From assembly GCA_031554275.1 (NCBI GenBank), contig JAVBKB010000111.1, forward strand, positions 1 through 5,496: a stretch of 5,496 nt of DNA. The letters are read 5' to 3'. This document shows, piece by piece, positions 1 through 4,942 of the stretch; position 1 is the stretch's first letter; each line of letters begins with the position of its first letter. The notes beneath the pieces are model-generated. The model was not told where the DNA came from. It searched no databases and worked only from the letters and a program-made list of their open reading frames with translations. Position numbers and translations under genes: made by a program. Origin of the DNA: JAVBKB01 sp031554275 (GTDB taxonomy: Bacteria > Bacillota > Bacilli > JARBTR01).

Positions 1-197
1 CAGACGACTGTCAGCGTGGCGATCACACGAATTATAATTGCGCCCACAGTTCCCCAAACAATTGCTTTCTTCTGTTGTTCCTTTGGTAATTTTCTCGCTG
101 CCAAGCCGATAACAATTGCGTTATCTCCCGCAAGTAGCAAATCAATCATGATAATTGACAATAATGCTGATAAAAATTCCATTGATAGAAATTCCAT
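1..197 (-). CDS. TerC-family integral membrane protein (YkoY/YceF/YjbE type), 3' part outside window
   Basis: Only the first 65 residues are present; the gene runs off the left edge. Seen: the ATG at 195-197 follows an AAGGTGA ribosome-binding site five bases upstream. The protein opens with a hydrophobic helix that carries the TerC signature IDLLLAGDNAIVIGLA (residues 18-33), with the paired acidic/amide residues D19, D25 and N26. A basic cytoplasmic-type segment (ARKLPKEQQKK, 34-44) and a second hydrophobic helix (46-65) follow. Known of the family: TerC proteins of Bacilli are multi-helix membrane proteins linked to manganese export and to metal loading of secreted enzymes, and their genes are often preceded by yybP-ykoY riboswitches, as here. 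Inferred: a manganese efflux or metalation protein. The first five codons are repeated (MEFLSMEFLS), so a second in-frame ATG at 180-182 is an alternative start, but it lacks its own ribosome-binding site. Family assignment is strong; the exact paralogue cannot be told from this fragment. Confidence 0.88.
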   Translation of the reverse strand, partial: MEFLSMEFLSALLSIIMIDLLLAGDNAIVIGLAARKLPKEQQKKAIVWGTVGAIIIRVIATLTVV

Positions 198-237
198 TTC
201 AATCACCTTTCCCTTTTCGATTTTTAAAAATCTCTCT

Positions 238-300
238 AAAAAAAGAAATGACCTTTACCAAACTGGGTTCGTCAAAAACAGAACACCAATTGGTAAAGGT
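238..300 (-). terminator. Intrinsic terminator forming the riboswitch expression platform
   Basis: On the minus strand, ACCTTTACCAA (290-300) pairs perfectly over 11 bases with TTGGTAAAGGT (251-261). The stem can continue inward: after a U/GU internal loop, UGG(U)GUUC pairs with GAACCCA, leaving a loop of about 10 bases. The descending arm is followed by CATTTC and a run of seven T (238-244). The 5' arm contains CCTTTA (294-299), the same bases that close the riboswitch P1 helix, so aptamer and terminator are mutually exclusive. This is a leader terminator about 40 bases before the TerC start codon. Confidence 0.9.
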
Positions 301-388
301 CTTGCTAACAATGTAAACATTGCCAACGATGCCGAGGTTACAAACCTGTATTGACGACAACGATGTAAAAGCTACTCCCCTTTAGGGT
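292..388 (-). promoter_or_regulatory. yybP-ykoY family manganese riboswitch upstream of the TerC gene
   Basis: The minus-strand transcript reads TAAAGGGGAGTAGC (371-384) at its 5' side and TTAGCAAGACCTTTACC (292-308) at its 3' side. These are the hallmark sequences of the yybP-ykoY aptamer. P1 is UAAAGG with CCUUUA. Between them lie the conserved TCGTCAATAC segment, a hairpin AGGTT-TGT-AACCT followed by CGGC, and a second hairpin CAATG-TTTA-CATTG (6 bp if the outer loop bases pair) just before TTAGCAAGACC. The order and spacing match the known aptamer architecture. Established knowledge: members of this class bind Mn2+ and control TerC-type and other manganese export genes. Inference: Mn2+ stabilises P1, sequesters the shared CCUUUA strand and prevents the downstream terminator, switching the TerC gene on. 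Confidence 0.94.
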
Positions 389-417
389 GGGTAAATATAT
401 ACACTCATGGAAACATA

Positions 418-446
418 ATAATATGTTACTTCTATAGAAAAGTCAA
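418..446 (-). promoter_or_regulatory. Predicted sigma-A promoter of the riboswitch-TerC transcript
   Basis: On the minus strand a -35 box TTGACT (441-446) is separated by exactly 17 bases from a -10 box TATTAT (418-423). Transcription would start near position 411, about 25 bases before the first riboswitch helix, giving a leader of roughly 215 bases. A perfect 10-base palindrome TTCTATAGAA (430-439) lies in the spacer. Both boxes differ from consensus by only one or two bases. Confidence 0.75.
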
Positions 447-666
447 TTCTTAGCCTGATCCTAATTCGCGATTTGGACAACAAAAACTACTGTTCGGCAT
501 GACTCTTCGGTTCATTCTTCGAGATTCTGAATCCTCAGAATCCCAATAGAATTCCATACTTTGAAATTCGAGACTGCACTGAAAACGATTTACTTACATT
601 CCTCAACAAGAATATCTTTTGTGAAACAAGCAAGTTATTCCATTCGATATTTACTGCTTTCAGTAC
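447..666. other. Gene-free region between priA and the TerC promoter
   Basis: About 220 bases without a supportable gene on either strand. On the minus strand, immediately after the priA stop, TACTG-AAAG-CAGTA (652-665) could form a short hairpin but has no T run. A frame stays open for about 40 codons after priA but has no start codon with a ribosome-binding site and ends in TGA near the hairpin at 523-542. No def or fmt remnant is recognisable. No convincing intrinsic terminator for priA is seen. Confidence 0.6.
523..542. repeat. Perfect 8-bp inverted repeat with 4-base loop
   Basis: GATTCTGA (523-530), ATCC, TCAGAATC (535-542). The stem is perfect and the loop is a tetranucleotide, but neither strand has a T run after it, so it is not a typical intrinsic terminator. 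It could be a transcript-end structure for priA, a processing site, or chance. Confidence 0.5.
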
Positions 667-3078
667 CTACATCATCATATTTGGATTCATATCAATTGAA
701 AGATAAACTCCCGATTTAGCAGTTTTCGCACCAAGATTCTCATTCAATTGATGCAAGATCTCTAATAAATTCGGTTCATTTTTATACTTAATCAAACATT
801 GAAAACGGTATCGATTATTGATCTTAGCAATAGGTGAAGGCGTTGGTCCGAAAATAATTGCCTGCTTGCTTAGTCCGTCTTTCAGCATGATTGCAGCACG
901 CCGAATTTCCTCAATAGCAGTAAACTGGTCCTCGCTTGAAGCAGTAATTAGTGTCATAAAATAATAGGGTGAAAATGCTGTGTTTCTTCTAACCATCATT
1001 TCCCGATCGTAGAAACTTTCAAAATCCTGCGAAGCTGCAAGTTCGATGCTGTAATGCTCTGGCGTATAGGTTTGCACGACAACTTCTCCTTCAAGTAAAT
1101 GACGCCCTGCTCGACCAGAAACTTGCGTCAGAAGTTGAAATGTTTTCTCAGATGCTCTGAAGTCCGCAATATGCAAGCTTGTATCCGCTGCTAACACGCC
1201 AACAAGGGTAATATTCGGATAATCAAGTCCTTTCGCAATCATTTGTGTGCCGAGCAGAATATCTGCATCTCCATCTCCGAATTGCTTCAACAAACGTTCA
1301 TGTGCACCCTTTCCCCGTGTGGTATCCACATCCATACGGATCACTCGCGCCTTTGGAAACAACTTGGCAATTTCCTCTTCCACCTTCTGTGTACCCGTAC
1401 CAAAAAAACGAATATGATCACTGTTACAAGTTGGACAAAGCCGTGGCACATTGGTTTCGTACCCACAATAATGGCACTTCAACTGATTACTTGTGCGATG
1501 ATAAGTAAGCGAAACATCACATTGCGGACATTGGACAACTAGCCCACAATCACGACACATGATAAAAGAAGAATGGCCTCTCCGATTAAGTAGTAATACG
1601 ATTTGCTCTTTCTTCAATAAGCGATCACTGATTTTCTCAGAAAGCTCACGCGAAAACATCGAGCGATTCCCCATCCGGAGTTCCTCACGCATATCAACAA
1701 CAGAAACCGTTGGCATTGCTCTTTGATTAATGCGTTCATTAAGGTTTAGCAGGGTGTATACACCTTTCTTGGCGCGGGCAAATGATTCGAGAGAGGGTGT
1801 GGCACTTCCCATGACAACAGGACATTTATGATGCTCTGCGCGTTTAATCGCCACGTCTCTCGCATGATAACGCGGCGATTCTTCCTGCTTGTAGGTGCCT
1901 TCATGTTCCTCATCAATAATAATCATACCGAGATTCTGAAACGGCGCATAAATTGCTGATCTTGCACCCACAACAACAGAAACTTCACCACGAATGATTT
2001 TCCGCCACTCATCATATTTTTCTCCATTTGACAATCCACTGTGGAGAACCGCAACTCGTTCACCGAAACGACCTTTGAACCTTGTAACCATTTGCGGTGT
2101 AAGTGAAATCTCAGGCACTAACATGATTGCCTGTTTTTCCTGCTGAATCGCTTGATCAATTGTTTGTAAGTATACTTCGGTTTTGCCGCTTCCTGTCACG
2201 CCAAACAATAGAAAATTCTCATGAGTTTCGTCTTCAATTGCCTTTGCAATTGAGTCAAAAGCTGCTTCTTGGGCTGCCGTCAAAGTCATATGGGTGGTCT
2301 TTTCAAAAGACGTCATGGCAAAAGGGTCACGATACAACTCAACCTGCTTTGCTAGAAGAATCCCCTGATCAATAAACTTCTTAATGACATCGTTGGGTAT
2401 GCTTAATTGATTCATTAATTCAGTTGCCGTAATCTCTGCTGGATTATCAATTAGGAATTGGAGCAGCTTGATTTGGTTGTTAGCATTCTTCCTTGTACTA
2501 TCCAGAAGTTCTTTGAGCTGTGTCTGAGTTTGAACCAAGCTCAGCACACGTTCGGTTTTCACCTTTATCTTATCTTCAACTTGGAAAGCAATTTCAAGAT
2601 CACCATTTGCAAGTGCTGTTTTTAATTCTTTCATATTAACGACAGCAATTGCTTCATCCCAGGAAATAGATATTCGATTACAAAATAGTTGCTGCATATT
2701 TTCTGAATATTCCGCAACACTCCTCCCTTCAGGAAGCGTAATCCTTTTCTCGTATTTCCCCTTTAGCGCTGCTGGTAGCATTGCTTGGTAGGCAGCAATG
2801 GTGTAACAAACTGTGTGTGTTGCCAACCACTCCCCTAATACAAGGAGCTCTTTATTTAGTACTGGTTCCAAGTCAAGAATATGATCAATTTCTTTCAAAT
2901 TCTTGACATCAGAATTCGCTTTGATCTTGGTGACAAAGCCCAGCAACTTTCGTCCACCAAAAGGGACTGCAACACGAATTCCAGGGCAAATCAAATCATG
3001 CCACTCTTCTGGAATGGCATAATCAAATGGTTTATTGGTTTGCTGTGTTGGTAGCTCGACAAATATTTCTGCAATCAA
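667..3078 (-). CDS. priA: Primosomal protein N', replication restart DNA helicase PriA
   Basis: PriA is a 3'-to-5' superfamily 2 helicase that recognises stalled or collapsed forks and directs primosome reassembly (in Bacilli through DnaD/DnaB/DnaI). Residue numbers count from the TTG at 3078 (803 aa, the usual Bacilli length). Seen: an N-terminal 3'-DNA-binding region (IAEIFVELPTQQTNKPFDYAIP), Walker A GVTGSGKT (about 293-300), Walker B DEEH (389-392), motif III GSATPS (424-429), and eight zinc-binding cysteines in two pairs of CxxC clusters (508, 511, 517, 520, 535, 538, 548, 551). The second RecA lobe carries GTQMIAKG (610-617) and motif VI QVSGRAGR (652-659), followed by the C-terminal domain. 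All key residues are intact. The longest frame begins at ATG 3111, but that start lacks a ribosome-binding site, whereas AAAGGA lies nine bases before TTG 3078 and the family N-terminus begins there. It lies 135 bases after coaBC with no terminator between, so it is probably cotranscribed with coaBC. def and fmt do not follow it. Confidence 0.97.
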   Translation of the reverse strand: MIAEIFVELPTQQTNKPFDYAIPEEWHDLICPGIRVAVPFGGRKLLGFVTKIKANSDVKNLKEIDHILDLEPVLNKELLVLGEWLATHTVCYTIAAYQAMLPAALKGKYEKRITLPEGRSVAEYSENMQQLFCNRISISWDEAIAVVNMKELKTALANGDLEIAFQVEDKIKVKTERVLSLVQTQTQLKELLDSTRKNANNQIKLLQFLIDNPAEITATELMNQLSIPNDVIKKFIDQGILLAKQVELYRDPFAMTSFEKTTHMTLTAAQEAAFDSIAKAIEDETHENFLLFGVTGSGKTEVYLQTIDQAIQQEKQAIMLVPEISLTPQMVTRFKGRFGERVAVLHSGLSNGEKYDEWRKIIRGEVSVVVGARSAIYAPFQNLGMIIIDEEHEGTYKQEESPRYHARDVAIKRAEHHKCPVVMGSATPSLESFARAKKGVYTLLNLNERINQRAMPTVSVVDMREELRMGNRSMFSRELSEKISDRLLKKEQIVLLLNRRGHSSFIMCRDCGLVVQCPQCDVSLTYHRTSNQLKCHYCGYETNVPRLCPTCNSDHIRFFGTGTQKVEEEIAKLFPKARVIRMDVDTTRGKGAHERLLKQFGDGDADILLGTQMIAKGLDYPNITLVGVLAADTSLHIADFRASEKTFQLLTQVSGRAGRHLLEGEVVVQTYTPEHYSIELAASQDFESFYDREMMVRRNTAFSPYYFMTLITASSEDQFTAIEEIRRAAIMLKDGLSKQAIIFGPTPSPIAKINNRYRFQCLIKYKNEPNLLEILHQLNENLGAKTAKSGVYLSIDMNPNMMM

Positions 3079-3087
3079 GTGACTCAG

Positions 3088-3093
3088 TCCTTT
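3088..3093 (-). promoter_or_regulatory. Ribosome-binding site deciding the priA TTG start
   Basis: AAAGGA on the minus strand sits nine bases before the TTG at 3076-3078. The upstream ATG at 3109-3111 is preceded by an A/T-rich stretch with no Shine-Dalgarno match. The N-terminus predicted from the TTG, MIAEIFVELP, lines up with the typical PriA start. Confidence 0.7.
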
Positions 3094-3120
3094 GCAGGTT
3101 TTTTGTTTCATATGTTCTAT

Positions 3121-3222
3121 TGACTATCCAGAATAGTATTCGAAACATAACAATTTCGCTTCATATATTCTGCATGACTATACCGGGAAAGCATCCGAAA
3201 CATAGCAGTGGTATTACTTCAT
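3121..3222. repeat. Imperfect tandem duplication in the coaBC-priA spacer
   Basis: Two copies in direct orientation: 3121-3164 and 3175-3222. Both begin TGACTAT on the plus strand, share CGAAACATA in the middle and end CTTCAT. Over the first 29 aligned bases about 24 match after one gap, and four of the five mismatches are transitions. The second copy overlaps the last codons and stop of coaBC (ATGAAGTAA on the minus strand), so the duplication appears to have arisen from the coaBC 3' end and drifted. No terminator is formed. Confidence 0.65.
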
Positions 3223-4404
3223 CCGCTTAAAGATTTCCAATAGGATTTCTTTTGCAACTGCTACTTTCTCCATCTTTGGAAGCTGAATGACTGCACCGTC
3301 CCGATCAAATATCGTAACAATATTGGTATCTGAACCAAAACCCGCACCACTTTGCGTCACATCATTCGCAATTAATAAGTCAGCATTCTTTGCATGTAGT
3401 TTCTTCTTTGCATAATCCTCGACATTATTGGTCTCAGCTGCAAATCCGACTACAAATTGTGTTGTTTTCTTTTCACCAAGTGTTTTCAAAATATCCTTAG
3501 TAGGCTGTAGTGAAAGTGTTAGCCCAGCATTTGCTTTCTTCATTTTGGACTCTTGATAAACTGGGGTATAGTCCGCAACTGCCGCTGCTTTAATCACACA
3601 ATCACAGGCCGCAAATCGAGTCATCACTGCTTCATACATTTCTTCAGCAGTCTCCACATGAATCAATTCTACACCTTGGGGTGGCAAAATATTTACTGGT
3701 CCTGTCACAAGCGTCACATCAGCACCCAGCTCAGTTGCCATTTTCGCAAGAGCATATCCCATTTTCCCACTAGAGAAATTCGATAAGTAACGTACTGGAT
3801 CAATTTTTTCTAACGTAGGTCCAGCAGTTATCAGAAACTTCTTGCCTGCTAGAATCTTATTCTCACTGAAATGTACAATCAAATTCTCAATGATATCTGC
3901 TGGCGCAAGCATTCTACCTTTGCCAACATAACCGCAAGCCAAATACCCATTGTCAGCGTCCATAATGCGATACCCATCTGCTGTGAGTTGAGCAATATTT
4001 CGCACTACCGCAACATTTTCCATCATATTGCTATTCATAGCTGGTGCTATGTAGACAGGTGCTTTGGTAGCAATCAATGTTGTTGTGATCAAATCATCTG
4101 CGATCCCATTTGCTAGCTTGCCAATGATATTTGCAGTAGCAGGTGCAACCAAGATAACTTCAGCCCATTCGGCTAAATCTATATGAGCGATTTTTTCAGA
4201 ATTACGCTCTTGAAATGTGTCTGTGTATACTTCATGACGTGATAAAGCCTGAAAAGTGAGCGGCGTCACAAATTTCATTGCCGATTCACTCATGATTATC
4301 CTAACATTTGCGCCATTTTGGACAAGTTTACTCGTTAGCGCTGCCGATTTGAATACAGCGATGCCACCTGTCACACAAAGTAAAATATTCTTATTTTGTA
4401 GCAA
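3214..4404 (-). CDS. coaBC: Bifunctional phosphopantothenoylcysteine decarboxylase / phosphopantothenate-cysteine ligase
   Basis: Makes 4'-phosphopantetheine for coenzyme A: the CoaB half joins cysteine to 4'-phosphopantothenate using CTP, and the FMN-dependent CoaC half decarboxylates the product. From the TTG at 4404 the protein has 396 residues, normal for the fused enzyme. Seen in the CoaC half: the flavin-binding GGIAVFKSAAL (13-23), active-site His74 in AHIDLAEWAE, the VAPATAN loop, PAMNSNMM (121-128) and the catalytic-flap Cys157 in ACGYVGKGRM. Seen in the CoaB half: ITAGPT (192-197), IDPVRYLSNFSSGKMG, AAAVADY (273-279), the KMKK lysine motif (287-290), PTKDIL, VVGFAAET (318-325) and ANDV (346-349). 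No damage is visible. A longer frame starts at TTG 4419, but that codon overlaps the Shine-Dalgarno GGAGGG; the TTG seven bases after it gives MLQNKNILLCVTGG, as in relatives. An inverted-repeat element ends about 20 bases upstream of the ribosome-binding site, separating this gene from rpoZ. Confidence 0.97.
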   Translation of the reverse strand: MLQNKNILLCVTGGIAVFKSAALTSKLVQNGANVRIIMSESAMKFVTPLTFQALSRHEVYTDTFQERNSEKIAHIDLAEWAEVILVAPATANIIGKLANGIADDLITTTLIATKAPVYIAPAMNSNMMENVAVVRNIAQLTADGYRIMDADNGYLACGYVGKGRMLAPADIIENLIVHFSENKILAGKKFLITAGPTLEKIDPVRYLSNFSSGKMGYALAKMATELGADVTLVTGPVNILPPQGVELIHVETAEEMYEAVMTRFAACDCVIKAAAVADYTPVYQESKMKKANAGLTLSLQPTKDILKTLGEKKTTQFVVGFAAETNNVEDYAKKKLHAKNADLLIANDVTQSGAGFGSDTNIVTIFDRDGAVIQLPKMEKVAVAKEILLEIFKRMK

Positions 4405-4411
4405 AAGGTAT

Positions 4412-4417
4412 CCCTCC
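4412..4417 (-). promoter_or_regulatory. Ribosome-binding site deciding the coaBC TTG start
   Basis: GGAGGG on the minus strand, seven bases before TTG 4402-4404. It is the strongest Shine-Dalgarno match in this area. The alternative upstream TTG (4417-4419) overlaps it and has no site of its own. Confidence 0.82.
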
Positions 4418-4438
4418 AATAATTATGATTGAGAAAAT

Positions 4439-4580
4439 CTGTTTCTTGATAAAAATATAAACGGCTAACGTAGAAATGAGAGGAATTTCTAGGCAAGGCA
4501 TACTGAGCTATGCAAGACTCGACTGACAAAGCAGTTGGGATTTGCGCCATTACTTACTTTATATTTTTATCAAGAAACAG
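4439..4580. mobile_element. MITE-like 142-bp element with perfect 23-bp terminal inverted repeats
   Basis: Bases 4439-4461 and 4558-4580 are perfect reverse complements (23 bp, outer end CTGTTTCTTGATAAAAATAT). The 96-base interior has no coding capacity but holds further inverted repeats: TAGAAAT/ATTTCTA (4471-4477 with 4485-4491), GCATA/TATGC (4498-4502 with 4509-4513), and ACTG/CAGT (4522-4525 with 4532-4535). In the minus-strand RNA UGGC (4546-4549) can also pair with GCCG (4462-4465), closing a cloverleaf-like fold. Size, perfect ends, lack of genes and intergenic position suit a non-autonomous transposable element or dispersed structured repeat. I see no clear target-site duplication, and I cannot link the ends to a named IS family. 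It could instead be a dedicated structured RNA leader of coaBC. Confidence 0.65.
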
Positions 4581-4596
4581 GATAGAACACTCAACT

Positions 4597-4634
4597 AATA
4601 GAATAGCCCCTACCTGCAACTCGCAAATGGGGGC
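4597..4634 (-). terminator. Probable intrinsic terminator of the gmk-rpoZ transcript
   Basis: On the minus strand GCCCCCATTTGC (4623-4634) pairs with GCAGGTAGGGGC (4606-4617) across a five-base loop: 12 positions with one C-A mismatch and two G-U pairs. The descending arm is followed by TATTCTATT, a T-rich but interrupted tail, so termination may be partial. It lies about 105 bases after the rpoZ stop and directly before the inverted-repeat element. Confidence 0.6.
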
Positions 4635-4738
4635 ATTAATCTAGAAGCATTGTGAAAAAGTCTCACGATTGTTTTGTTCAGAAATTTCCTTTTGTGTCGG
4701 AAAAAATGCGAGCGCAGCTTTTGCACCCATCTTGATGA

Positions 4739-4942
4739 TTAATCCTTTTCAACTTCAAAAGTTAATTTATCGTTATGAATTTCTTCTAATGCAATACCCA
4801 CATTCTTAAATGATTGGGGATTTTCAAGTGTTGAGTGATTGCCAGAAGCAAGCAACTGACGCGCACGTTTGGCAGCGACTGAAACAAGTGAGTATTTTGA
4901 ATCTATCTTTGCTAGTAGTGAGTCAATAGACGGATATAGCAT
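4739..4942 (-). CDS. rpoZ: DNA-directed RNA polymerase omega subunit
   Basis: Omega binds the C-terminal part of beta' and helps assemble and stabilise RNA polymerase; it is also linked to stringent-response behaviour in some bacteria. Seen: 67 residues, the length typical of Bacilli, with the family core PSIDSLLAKIDSKYSLVSV (4-22), the conserved AAKRARQL helix (23-30), and the C-terminal NVGIALEEI segment (47-55). The ATG at 4940-4942 shares one base with the gmk stop (TAATG), and GGAGG (4950-4954) sits seven bases upstream inside the end of gmk, so translation is probably coupled. coaBC usually follows closely in Bacilli; here more than 330 bases intervene. Confidence 0.96.
   Translation of the reverse strand: MLYPSIDSLLAKIDSKYSLVSVAAKRARQLLASGNHSTLENPQSFKNVGIALEEIHNDKLTFEVEKD

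Noticed and set aside
16..354. 112-codon plus-strand open frame
   Set aside because: It is antisense to the TerC coding start, the riboswitch and its terminator, has no ribosome-binding site, and resembles no family.
1243..1542. Plus-strand frames opposite priA, and similar ones opposite coaBC
   Set aside because: Antisense shadows of well-conserved genes; no ribosome-binding sites and no family features.
4439..4580. Retron msr-msd RNA, suggested by long inverted repeats around a structured interior
   Set aside because: No reverse transcriptase gene anywhere nearby; flanking genes are housekeeping.
4439..4580. tRNA gene, suggested by the cloverleaf-like interior
   Set aside because: No acceptor, T-loop or anticodon arm signature, and the closing stem is 23 bp.
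4701..4722. T-run preceded by a small GC stem after rpoZ (minus strand AAAAGCTGC-GCTC-GCATTTTTT)
   Set aside because: Only three clean base pairs plus A-T pairs around a mismatch; weaker than the hairpin at 4606-4634, so not called as a terminator.
4641..4730. 29-codon minus-strand frame after rpoZ (MGAKAALAFFPTQKE...)
   Set aside because: No Shine-Dalgarno sequence before the ATG and no recognisable family; too short to support on sequence alone.
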